Source: Nitzschia sp. DOCU1
Lineage: Eukaryota > Bacillariophyta > Bacillariophyceae > Bacillariales > Bacillariaceae
Direction of reading: 5' to 3'
Length of the DNA stretch: 64,000 nt
NCBI GenBank assembly: GCA_951394045.1
Contig: OX595985.1
Span: 5,704,001-5,768,000, forward strand
The notes beneath the pieces are model-generated. The model saw nothing but the letters and a program-made list of their open reading frames with translations, was not told the DNA's origin and ran no database searches. The translations under genes were made by a program, and so were the position numbers. Positions 28,149 through 38,512 of this stretch are shown piece after piece (position 1 is the first letter of the stretch; every line of letters starts with the position of its first letter).

Positions 28149-29100
28149 TTAGTCCTGGCCATTGTAGATCACACCAGTTTCACCATACATTTCCAGCACT
28201 TTGGCTCCATCCTCACGCAACACATTTCTCTTCACCTTAATGCCAGCTCGTTCTAGTGAAACATAGGATTCTGGAAAGACTGGCCCCTCGTCGAAACCAA
28301 TGGCCTCCGCGTCGGATTTCGTAGCACCACAAACCATTCTGGAGACTCCCGACCTAATACCATGAATTTGAGAAAAACAACCATGAGCTTCCGCAAAGCA
28401 TTGACATAAACTTTCATGACTTGAAGCACCTACCAGAATGTTCCCCCCAAGCACCTGCGGGAAGCGAAATGACAAACTGAAATGTCAGACGAGGTCCAAT
28501 AGTGAGCTGAATTTATGTACATCTGCCAGCAGGTTGAACTCACATTGCACAAGGTTCACAGCTTGTAAATAAACAATACTCCTTGGCACCCGTTTTGTCC
28601 TTCAAGGCAAACGTTTTCAATTTCTTCTGGGCAAACTGAATGGCGACCATTTCTCCGTGCAGCGTCGAATTGTTCAAAGCAGTGACTCTGTTTGCTCCCA
28701 CGGAAAAAATCTTGGATTTTCCTGTCTGCTTGTCAGTCTCAAAGATGGCACATCCAAAAGGTCCACCAGTATTCTTGATCACATTGTGCTTCGCCAAATC
28801 AATTGCGACCTTCATCATTTCCTCGTCCGACGTGAACTCCTTGTCTTTCATGGAATCCACAAATTCTTTTGTCCATTCGGGCATTGCAAAAGACACTCTA
28901 GTATTATGAGGGGAAAGAATACAACAACCAACAAGTGAGTCGGAAAATTTCCAAGGGAATCTGCCATGCCCGGTATTCGTCACCGCTTACTCTTCTTCCT
29001 CTTTTCGCTTCTTGAGGTAAAGCATGACGGCATAAGCAACTGCATGGACGGCCACCAGAGCGGCAGCAGCACCGAGGGCGAGGGTGTTCGATTTTGTCAT
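28149..29100 (-). CDS. Guanine/nucleoside deaminase with N-terminal membrane anchor, 4 exons
   Basis: A zinc-dependent deaminase of the cytidine/guanine deaminase fold. Four exons restore the family sequence: 29100-28991, 28897-28544, 28454-28434 (only 21 nt) and 28353-28149, with GT-AG introns of 93, 89 and 80 bp, giving 229 residues. Exon 1 encodes a short N-terminus with one membrane segment ([20 protein letters not shown]) followed by KKRKEEEE. Exon 2 has [10 protein letters not shown] (zinc His and catalytic Glu) and SCEPCAM; the microexon supplies CLGGTFW with the third zinc ligand; exon 4 continues [20 protein letters not shown]. The match is closest to guanine or guanosine deaminases. 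The substrate is not proven. The 80-bp intron lacks stops in one frame, so an unspliced ORF looks misleadingly continuous. Confidence 0.85.
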
Positions 29101-29673
29101 GTTGGGGGTGTTTCAGGAAACTTATTTATTCGAAGCAGGATGCACCAATCAACTCAAAGGTAGTTAACCATTTTTGTGGGGTTTGCCAAGTGTGACGACA
29201 GTCAGCGAGAGGGACATTGCCGTTGTTCCCAAGGATTCTGGGAACAGAAAAGATACTTCATTTCTTGTTCTCTTCCGTACCTGTGAAGCCGCACGGAGTG
29301 AAGCGAAGTTCGTGCGTACGTACGTACCCCGCAAGATGTTTACGCATAAATGTATGTATGTATGTGTGATGGCAGAGAGAACACATATCTTGAACTGGGC
29401 ACGCGTCTTTTTCGTCATGAAAATAGATCGATGCTATGATTGGATGGCCAACGTCAGCAGCGCGAGGTGAAGTGCCTTCAGACACGCGAAGGTCCCATGC
29501 GCAATCGTGACAGGCACGGATTCTCCGAAGAAGACGACGAAGCCACCATTCGCAGATGGGGTCATAACGATTACAACAAAAGCGAGGAGGTCGATAGATC
29601 GATCGATGTTCGAAAGTCTGTTGTAGCAGGAAACAACTATAGTTTTTTGGAACATACCTGAGTCAAAGAGGAA
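29101..29673. promoter_or_regulatory. Divergent spacer, deaminase / cytochrome b5 protein
   Basis: A 573-bp spacer between divergent genes, so both promoters should be here. It has short simple repeats (GTACGTACGTAC near 29318 and TGTATGTATGTATGTG near 29350). No gene is seen. Confidence 0.5.
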
Positions 29674-30180
29674 ATGGCAGTTATTCCTGAAGTGCGAAAC
29701 CTTCAGGGCGATGAGTGTTTGGGGCTAGAAGAAGTCAGCGTCAACGACAGCCAGAAAAAGGCCCTTCATGTAGTCTGCGACGCATGTCCGTATTGCTCCG
29801 ACACTTGCAGCAACCCGGACTGTGGGGAATGTCACGAATCGACGCCGGTCAGAATCGACGCTGGTTTGTCGCCTTGTATGGGGGGTGCCACGAGATACTA
29901 CACCATGTGTGAAGTACGGCGGCATAACAATCATCAGTCGGCTTGGCTCGTTTGTGGCAATGACATCTATGATGCGACTGAGTATATCGCATCGCATCCC
30001 GGAGGTAAAAATTCAATCCTTAAAAAGGCGGGTGGTGCAGCGGATTGTACTGCCGACCTGATGTTTCACAGTCGAAGTGGGCGACAAGTCTGGCGGAGGT
30101 ACCTGGTGGGCAAGCTGAAACCATGCGGACGGGAAAGTGGCTTATGCCAAGGGCGCCAGTGGTGGCAGTTCTGGGGCTAA
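29674..30180 (+). CDS. Cytochrome b5-domain protein with Cys-rich N-terminus
   Basis: A 168-residue ORF. Residues ~36-55 are Cys-rich (CDACPYCSDTCSNPDCGEC), a possible metal or disulfide cluster. Residues ~85-150 form a cytochrome b5-like haem-binding domain: SAWLVCGNDIYDATEYIASH followed by PGG supplies the first axial His (HPGG), and DLMFHSRSGR the second. Cytochrome b5 proteins pass electrons to oxygenases and desaturases. After the domain this frame ends in a short Trp-rich tail (RQWWQFWG). A neighbouring frame (to 30227) encodes PRAPVVAVLGLIILAWLSRA, a good tail anchor, so a one-base shift or an unseen splice may place a membrane anchor on the real protein. Confidence 0.75.
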   Translation: MAVIPEVRNLQGDECLGLEEVSVNDSQKKALHVVCDACPYCSDTCSNPDCGECHESTPVRIDAGLSPCMGGATRYYTMCEVRRHNNHQSAWLVCGNDIYDATEYIASHPGGKNSILKKAGGAADCTADLMFHSRSGRQVWRRYLVGKLKPCGRESGLCQGRQWWQFWG

Positions 30181-30261
30181 TCATACTTGCTTGGCTTAGC
30201 CGGGCTGTTCTTAGAGGCAGAATATAGATTTAGAAAAGTTATCCTTAATCTTTCCGGGGAT

Positions 30262-33200
30262 CTATCCATAGTATCGTTTTAGGCCTGCCTCCAGAGAATT
30301 CAGGCGGCTTTCTTCCGAAGAAATGTCGACTGGTAGACTCTGGAGTTTTGATCTATATTCCTCAATATCAGCAAGAAGGGCCCCCGACGCGTAGGCATTA
30401 GACATCTTCGAGTACCGGCAACCATTGGATGTCAGTATACAAGGAGAAACGCTGAGACTTTGTCAAACGCACATGCGGCACATACCTCTTCACTAGCGAC
30501 CGTCCCCGTTCTTACATCCCCAGACCGCGCCGCCGACTCGAAAGCTTCGAGCATAGTAATGACGTTCTGAACGTGTTCGAGGCGTCGACCAGGATCCACC
30601 CCCATGACGTTGCTATCTTCTCTCTCCACCGTCTGTTCGTAGGCCCGGATGGCAGCCATGTGCTCCACCCCCGAAGAAACAAGAATTGAATATGTCCACC
30701 CGACAGTGTTTCTTCCTTCGCCTCCACCAACAGCCATAATGTACGCACGGCGGACCTCTGATACAAGCGAAGGAAAACTTTAGCGCTGCATCAATACCAC
30801 GTCCTTTCCCGCAGCGGGACTACTCACCTTCGAGACAGGATGTTACGAAATACACAGGAAAAGCGAAATTCTCGCCTTTCCCATAAACTTCAGAGCCGAG
30901 TCGGACAACTGCTTCCTCGACTCCCTTCATCCAGCTACCATCTTCAAAAAGTGGGCCAGTAACTTGCTCATTTCCATTGAGTAGCTTTAGCATAGGATTC
31001 TCAAGCAGTGAACCCTCCGAAAACCCACGAAGCAATCGATAAGCTTGCTCACTCCGAGTAGAGCACGGAAAAATTATTTCGCAAATCAAGCTCTTCCAGA
31101 ATTTCATAATGTAATCAACGTCACTGTATTTGCATGCATGGAGAAGTAGCAAACAATATTCATACATGTCGTACGGTATGGCGAACTTGTTCAAGAGATC
31201 GCTCGCGCTTAAGAGGTTCACTTGAAGGGGTCTGAGGTCTGAGGGTGAAAGTTCATATTTTGTAGACGAAATTGTTTGCAGAACGCGACCCTGTAACCGA
31301 GCAATGCCCAGCCTATCCTCTGCTTGTCTGAGCTTGAGCTGGGCTTCGTTTTGGTCCCCTTGACCCCGAGCATTGGCAAGGGAAAATGAGTCAACTGCAT
31401 AGACAAGATATTCTATTCTTCCGTTCAAATCCAGTTCCACACTCGTGCTGTTCGCATACTGCCATGCAATGTCACCAGCTTGAATGTTCTTGTCTTGTAT
31501 TTGGTAGTGTCTCAAGAGAAGCTCCAGCTCGTCTTTCTTTTCCTTTGCCAGCCACGCCTCCAGAGCACCACTATTGATCCTAAGAAGCACATCCGTGTGA
31601 TTCGTCTGCAAGAGATGGGCGAAGAATCTGTGCAGGAATTCGACATCTTGAGAAGCAGCGCAGACTGAAACCATACTCAACCCGAGTTCATACTTCCCCG
31701 ATCCCAACGGCGAATCGAGGAGACGACAGAGATGGTAAAATATGAGTGCATGGCAAGTTTTTACGGCCTCCTTGACGGTAACACTTGTCCCCACTGCAGT
31801 CGCACTAGGGGATGATGGCTGAGGTTGACTGGACACGAACTGCGGCCTGTGGTAAAGTCCAGTTTCCCAATGATAGGCGCTATCTGTGTTGCGCCATGCA
31901 ATTGCATCACTTCGACATGTTGTTTTCGAAGCGAAATTTGAGGCAGTGAGCAAACAGATATCAACAAGCGCTGCCACTTCCTCCAGTTCAATCAGAAGTG
32001 CGCAAGACTTAGCCAAGGGGCTATCGCACTGAAGGGCGCGCTCTGCGATCTTGTCGTAGGACTCGAAATCTTGACTTTGCAAGAGACGACCTGTGATGAC
32101 CGACGGGCTGCACCAGTGGGTCGCTGCCTTTTTCAAACATTCTACAGCTTCGTGAGAAAGGGCATGGCGGCGAGAACGTTGCTCCGATGGTGTAGCTAGG
32201 GCATCCTCAGCAGCCTGGAATCCAAAATATGCGTAGCGAGATCCGGGTGAAAAGAAATGAAAACACTGCTCTGATAGTAGCTCGGCCAGCTTCTTGGCGT
32301 CCGCCGAAGCGGTAGCATTCACACTTCTGTCCGACTTCGAGGTTACAAGGCTGTTGAGAGTACATTCAAGGCGATCCTGCCCTTCACGAGTCTGAATGAG
32401 CTGCGCGATTGTGACTCCATGCAGCTGACCCCAATCCACTTCCGGGAGGTCGGGCACAAAATGTGCTCTGCGCAAATGCGACAACAGGCTAAGGAGCTGA
32501 GCCGTGCGGGAAACCAGCCGAAACAGGGAGTGAATATTTCTTTCCTCGATATGCCGTGCAAGCTCATCTGCCTCGGAAGCCCTCATAACTGTAGAGTCTG
32601 TGTGAATTTGGCCCCGGCGTTGATATTCGAATGCGCGAGTCAAGAAATGAGGATCGTCATCAATGTCCATAAGGTCCGCAGAAGTGGCACCAGTTTTCGA
32701 CTGAGGTACGTTATCGATGGCATTCGAGAATACCTTAGCGAGAACTCGCTGCATAGCATTCAATGGGTTGCGAATTTCCTCGAGGACGTCATCTTCCAAC
32801 AGCAACTCAACCTTCGCAGGGGTAGTTAATGACGTCGAGCCTCTTTTTAGAACCCGGCCTTCTGTCACCACGACAGCAGGCTTGTGCCAAAGTGGACGTA
32901 AAAGACGGCCGACTGCCAAAGTAAGACCCTCGTAAAGCGCCGAAGAAGTGAATCTATAGCCGCTGGGGACCCACGGATCATCGGACATTTGCCCTTCACT
33001 GCCAGGTTGCAGTGGTGCCACCACCGGACGGTATGCCCGCGAGAGTGCTGCGCTCATTGCAAAGTCCTTCAAATCGGTACTACTCGAGGGCCTGATCGCC
33101 AAAAACAGGCACATTGCACAGCCCTCCGAATAACCATACATGTCGAAAAACTTGGATACGGTTGCGTCGGACCGAGAGTTTGCGCCTGCAGCCAAGATAG

Positions 33201-35780
33201 CGGAAGCTAATTGCTGAAGGATAGAAGGGCTGTGGATACCGTGCAAGCCTCCCGCATTCAACGCAAGAACGGTCGTAGACTGATTTTCCAAGTGTTGAAG
33301 GCCCATGGGACTAAGTGGAATGACCTCGGGATTCAGCAACCATGGGCTGAGGCGAGCAGATCTTATCGAAGCGGTTCCAGCATTCGCCATTGCGTCTGCA
33401 GCAGAAAGTGAAAAACCTTCCGCCCCGGAACGATTTGATACGCGATACATTACAGGGATATTCTGTCTCTGCGAGGAAGGGCGTCGGACTTCCATCCCGT
33501 AGCCCGCAGGACGCGACAGCAGCAAATTGGTAACAACACCAAGCGCAAGTGAAGACATGGACTGAGTACTCTGGGACTGTGTGAGGGCGAGTTGGGAAGG
33601 CTTCGTTGAACCGCTGGCCGTCGATACACCCACTCGTTTCGGCGGCGGTACATATGCTGGCGCAACGCTAAACCCCAGTTCAGTGTCCGTCGGAGTTTTT
33701 GATCGTAACGCTAGCGCCAGTACTTTGCTTTGAGGAGGAGCCGATACGCAGATATCCCAGACACGACCTCCCGGCAGGAACGCACTGCTCGGAACTTGTC
33801 CAGCACCCGCAGACAATGGGAAGGATACAGACTCGCATATGCCTCCGGGAGTGAGGAAAGTAATCGATGTTCCGATGTTTTCTTTTTTGCTCTCTTGGGA
33901 AATTCTGGCTTTTGAGTCAGCACTTGCAACAACCAAGATATTCCCTGTGGGTGCTTGCCCATTGTTGTTCGGATTTGTTTTGTTGAACGCCGCGAAGAAC
34001 ACTCCGAGTCGGTAACAGGCTGCATCCACACGTTGATCGGGAGGTTGGGAAGGTACATGGCTTGGTGCCGCAACATCGCTCTCCGCCAACGATGGTGGTG
34101 CTCGAATGTGGCAAAGCGTCATTCTTGAATAAGGCTTGATCGATTGGCGGTGTCTCGGTGTGTCAAATGGTTGCGAAACGGGCCCGGCCCCTAAAGTATT
34201 CGGGTTAAGACTCGAGAGGTAGTAACGCATGCCACCGGCAGTAATAGCTACCAAAGTGATCCTAGTGCTCTCACGCATCGGAACAACCTCAATGGCGACC
34301 GGAGTCAAAAGTGATGCTGACGGATTTTGCCGCTTATTCGACTTCCCCTGCTCCGCTAGCTTAAGTATTCTTCGAGCTCCTTCCATTCCACCGACTCCAG
34401 CTTGTGCCGCCTCTCCTCCGCCGGGAAAGGTCAAATGGCCCTCTCTGGAACTGCTGGTCGATGGAGCATACATGCGGCCCCTACTGACAGCCTCCAGATA
34501 CAGCCTTGCTGTTGAAGGTGTGTTTAGCACGGCTGCTAGGGTGATTTTCGGTTTCTCAGCAATGTCCAAAGCACAGATCCACCCCCTGGTCGACAAGGTA
34601 TATAGTACTTTTCGCTCTTCGTCTACGGCCATTTGAATGATGGGGCCACCTCCAGTTGTTGTGGAGTCGCCAAATACGGCAGATGCTACCTTTCCCACAA
34701 TGTCAGGCACAAAAGATGTGATTGGCGACTGGGAGTGGTTTAGTTTTCGACACTTCCGCGGAGGCTGTCTAGATGGGTTGAGAATTATATCCAAAGCGCG
34801 TTTCCCTTGTGCCAAAACGGTGTATGGTGCCGTGGTACTCTCCGTGAGTTGCGCAGGGCACAACGCAATGCTCCCATCGTAGAAATCGTCCAGTTGTGAC
34901 TGTGCGTCCTTGGCACGTTCACCGCCGTTGTACGCGTCAACTAAAAGGTCGTAGTCGAACTCATAGAGGTTTCCATCTTGCCCCCCTAGAAAGATCCGCC
35001 CTGATTCTGTCGCCGTGACAGAAAGAAATGAAATCCAGTCCGAAGGGATGACGAATTTGGTGGGAATCGCCGTGAGTCCTTGATTGTTCTTTCTCACGAG
35101 CGCACAGAGCATCGCTTCTTCCTTCGTGGTAACGACCAGACACCATTCTACAACTTCTCGGAAAACACCTGTAAAGGAGCACGAGGACATGAGTCGGTTA
35201 GAGCTACAAATTCTGTTTGTAGTGTGAAACTGCAGTTGAAAAAGCATGACTCACCGGGTTTAGGACGCGCCAAGCCGGCGCTGACAATCGGCTGTCGGCT
35301 GGGGACCTGAAAATAGAGAAACTCTGCTTCCGAGGAAAGGGAATCATGTGACGCAATTGCACTGTAGGACCAGAGGTAGACGGTGTCGTCGATGGTCATC
35401 CACGCCAACTGGGCCTCGGGAAAGAGCCCCATCAGAGTCGATAGCTTGGCCTTGGAGAGTTGTTCCTGCAGAAAGTGAGGCAGCGGGATGGACTGGGAAT
35501 GCGACCAGCGACCGTCCGAGAAGTAGTGGTGGTTGGGGACCGTGTCTCCGTATTGCGACGCCTGCGACGAGGACGCCGCCGGCGTCGAGAGAATGCGGCG
35601 GTAGAGATCTCCGTGCGGACTCGTTTCATCCTTGCGAAGCACTTGCAAAATGGCTTTTCCGGCGTTCTGGAGAGGTGCAAAGTCATCTCCCCAGTACTCG
35701 GAAAGCGCCGCAGTGCCGGCGGATGCAGCCTGCGAGCCCGGGGCAGGACCTCGGGCATCCGTGCCGATCAAACTCGCCAT
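30262..35780 (-). CDS. NUP155: Nuclear pore protein Nup155 (Nup170-type), 4 exons
   Basis: A large scaffold nucleoporin of the inner ring of the nuclear pore. The inferred exons are 35780-35255, 35168-30828, 30757-30486 and 30405-30262, all with GT-AG introns (86, 70 and 80 bp), giving 1760 residues against about 1390 in human. The start MASLIGTDARGPAPG is chosen as the first ATG in frame after the divergent region. The N-terminal beta-propeller includes LMGLFPEAQLAWMTIDD and VYLWSY in exon 1, continuing after the first intron with VFREVVEWCLVV and SGRIFLGGQDGNLYEFDYD. Low-complexity inserts (GNILVVASADSKAR to STKPSQLALTQSQS region) account for extra length. The C-terminal half is an alpha-solenoid with HALIFYHLCRLLDSPLGSG and FAIPYDMYEYCLLLLHACKY. 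Exon 4 adds a final helical stretch ending LEAGLKRYYG. Confidence 0.9.
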
Positions 35781-36961
35781 CGTCTCGAGGTAGTCTCTTA
35801 CTCGCGACTCGCGACAATCTCCTCTTACGAGACAGCGACTACGGCCCACTATTCACCAGCAAAATGTTCAAAGGGCACTCCAGCAGCTGCAGCGTTCAAT
35901 CAATCAACAGATGCCGGTGCCAACGCCAATGCCGATGACAGCGTCGGTCTAACGAGCAGCAATAGAATGATTCGCGCCTTGAATTGGAGGTTCGCAGTGT
36001 CTGTGTGGATCGGGCGGCCCTCTCTGCGCGTACCATACCGACCGTGACCGTATGACGTAGAATACCGACCGCAGTTTCGCTCGGTTGACCACGGACTGGC
36101 TCGCGCGACGATCTCGCACCTCCGCTCGTTCCAATAGCCCTTCGGGCATGTCCGTTCGCGCCGGAATCCGTCCCCTCTGCTACGGGCCAACCACTGTTTC
36201 ACCTACTAGTAGCTAGTAGCTAGCTAGTACCCTGAACCATACCTGTCGGGCGGAAAGCTACGACCAGCACAGAAGAAGCAATAGCTCTGAAAGTAGCAGG
36301 CCAGCTAACCAGAAGATGCTGATTCTTTTCCTGCAGACGCTACAGTACTGACCATTCGAGAATTGGAGATTGTTGGGGGGGGGACGTAGCTCACGGATTA
36401 TGATCCGATCGCGTTCGGAGAATGTACACATGTCTTTCATTTCTTGGTGAGACGTTCCAAACGGGGGCGTGTGGTGGGGGAGGGGAGGTATTTGGCAATC
36501 CGAGAGAAGTAAGAGTGGCTATGATACCACCCCAGACTTACCTCTACGGCTCTTTAACGAAAGAGCGACGAGTACTAGAGTGCAATTAGCAGGCAAGGAG
36601 GGAGGAATCAATCGACTTCCGCCCCTAAGTAGACTACAGGCAATTAAGGGTTTGATTTTTGGTGGGCTATGTACTGCCGGAATGATATTTCGTTGTTCTA
36701 GCATTGGCTTGCTAAAGTACACCAAACGAGGTCGTCGCCGCAAGTGTCAGGAGTGATTGTTGTGATCCTTCAAAACGGTGAGACTTGCCCATGTCTTCTC
36801 GCCACCTGGACATACGCCCATGTTACTCGTTGTTCTCCCTAGTTCTTCTTGGTTGTGTGACTTGGTCTTCGCAATGGTCGACGATGGCGCAATGAGGGAG
36901 AGAAACTGTGTGTCCACGACGATCTGTCTCGAAGATGACATGTCTGCATGTATGTATCGTT
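35781..36961. other. Intergenic, no supported gene
   Basis: A 1.18-kb spacer containing the Nup155 promoter and the 3' end of the TPR-like gene. ORFs at 35900-36202 and 36747-37118 show no motifs. A short CTAGTAGCTAGTAGCTAGC microrepeat lies near 36207-36226, and a GGGGGGGGG run near 36375. Confidence 0.55.
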
Positions 36962-38035
36962 CTATTGCCATGCTTGATTTCCGAATCCATTCTCCCAGTC
37001 TGTTTCCGAGGGCATGCCCTTCTCGTAGTATCTCTCCGGTTCCCCGAACTGTTTCTTGGTAGTTCGTTCGGCTTGTTTCAGCATCTTCTTTGCATTCTGT
37101 ACCATTTCGTTGACCCATTCGGCTCGTCTTGGATTTTCCGGCCCATTAGAGGCATCTAGAAATGGTGGGAAGCTGGACCCAGCCACACTACTGGGGAGGC
37201 GCTTGGCCGCCCAATACCTTGCTTCGTCTCGGTCTCCTCTGTTGATGCACACTTGCACGATACCAGCCAATGCCCCCACATGCCAGGGCTTGAGTTTCAA
37301 TAGAATGAGTCTGCATAATTGATATGAATCTTCATATTTGCCTTGCAAATAATAAAGAGTTGCCAGTCGATTGAGGGGTTCGACAAAATAGATTCCATAT
37401 TCATCAATCAATTGCAACAAACTCGTTTCACAATCTTGCCACGACGTTGGATCCCCCATGAGTTGATCGGCTTGTTGCAATCTAGCCAGTGCCAATCCAC
37501 CGCGTTCCGAATACCACAACTCCCATAGTCCTTTGATGGCGTCCTCGCCAGTGGAAGCATTTTGCAGTTGGCCCAAGAGGTGAATTTCCGCTTGCCGTCG
37601 ATCTCGTTCGATTGTCGACAAAGGTGGCAGTGGGGGCAATACGGAATCATCGAGCGGAACGGGTGTTCCTGTCTTGACTGTTTCCTGTTGTTTTCTCCAG
37701 TCGTTGGCTGCTTCCTTTAGGAATTTCCGTATACTGAAATCACCCTTGCCAGATGCCTTTGTGCCACTCGACGATGATGACGTTGAATCCCCCGTCGTCT
37801 CATCGCCGCCGCTATGAAAGAGTGACTGCAATTGTTTGCGCGCCGAATCCACATCAAATGATCCCTCACCTCCTTCTAGCGACGGATTAATGTCATTGTA
37901 GAGTGGGGAGGACTGCACATTCCTTCGATGAAGGAGCGGGGCCACAAAGGCGACGACCGAAACGGAAGATGCCAATAACAATAACAGCAGCCCAACAGCT
38001 GAAATATTAGTAGAATTGCAACCACAGAACCTCAT
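36962..38035 (-). CDS. Plastid-targeted TPR-like protein
   Basis: A 357-residue protein starting at ATG 38035 (MRFCGCNSTN). I prefer this start because it opens a clean signal peptide: the hydrophobic core VGLLLLLLASSVSVVA is followed by FVAPLLHRR, a good match to the diatom ASAFAP-type motif for import through the four plastid membranes. The frame stays open for 71 further codons upstream without a better start. The mature part has a Ser/Gly-rich linker (about 115-135), then helices. Residues ~235-320 look like degenerate TPR units (EPLNRLATLYYLQGKYEDSY and QLCRLILLKLKPWHVGALAG). It lacks catalytic motifs. The partner is unknown; TPR proteins of plastids commonly assist complex assembly. It is divergent from CAP-D3. 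Confidence 0.75.
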   Translation of the reverse strand: MRFCGCNSTNISAVGLLLLLLASSVSVVAFVAPLLHRRNVQSSPLYNDINPSLEGGEGSFDVDSARKQLQSLFHSGGDETTGDSTSSSSSGTKASGKGDFSIRKFLKEAANDWRKQQETVKTGTPVPLDDSVLPPLPPLSTIERDRRQAEIHLLGQLQNASTGEDAIKGLWELWYSERGGLALARLQQADQLMGDPTSWQDCETSLLQLIDEYGIYFVEPLNRLATLYYLQGKYEDSYQLCRLILLKLKPWHVGALAGIVQVCINRGDRDEARYWAAKRLPSSVAGSSFPPFLDASNGPENPRRAEWVNEMVQNAKKMLKQAERTTKKQFGEPERYYEKGMPSETDWENGFGNQAWQ

Positions 38036-38512
38036 GGCGGTAAGTCTCGATTTTTGACTTCTGGGCGGATCCACTCTCTCAATCTTGCCTGATGATGCTG
38101 ACATGGTTTCAGGGATCTTTCGAAAGGTCGATCGATGTGTTTGCTGATGACGCTTCGAAATTCTGTTCTGGAAGGAATGCAGTCGCAGCGGTATCCTTCG
38201 ATCACAGAGGCGCGGCGGCCAATAGAATAGAAACGCAGAACACGTCATCGTATCGTGCCCGATGGATCGCGAGTTCTAAAATCGACTAAAACGACCATTC
38301 AAAGTCCAGATAGTCATCGATTGCGCGCCGCGCGCGCCAGTTTTCGAGAGAAGCCCAAAATTCAAAAATGAGTTCCTTCGCGCGTGCCAGCAGGTATCCT
38401 TTCCACGCAATTTCTACATGCCGTCTGGGCTACTATTGGCGTGATCGAGGGGGCGGGCCTGCACCAAAATCATCGACATCGTCCACAACTTTGTGCATTT
38501 TTTGTAGTGACC
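38036..38512. promoter_or_regulatory. Divergent promoter, TPR-like protein / CAP-D3
   Basis: A 477-bp space between two divergent starts. It includes a GC-rich GCGCGCCGCGCGCGCC block (38322-38337). No other gene is supported. Confidence 0.45.

Noticed and set aside
28354..28433. Continuous ORF 28149-28475 as a real deaminase exon
   Set aside because: Reading through inserts unrelated residues between CLGG and SGVSR in a frame that does not fit the upstream exon; removing the 80-bp GT-AG intron restores the family motif exactly.
35348..36047. Plus-strand ORFs of about 195 residues (35348-35938, 35460-36047)
   Set aside because: They overlap Nup155 exon 1 in antisense and lack motifs.
38384..38512. 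Extended N-terminus of CAP-D3
   Set aside because: The frame upstream of ATG 38513 opens only with GTG, and an exon from ATG 38368 through a GTATCC donor could not be joined in frame.
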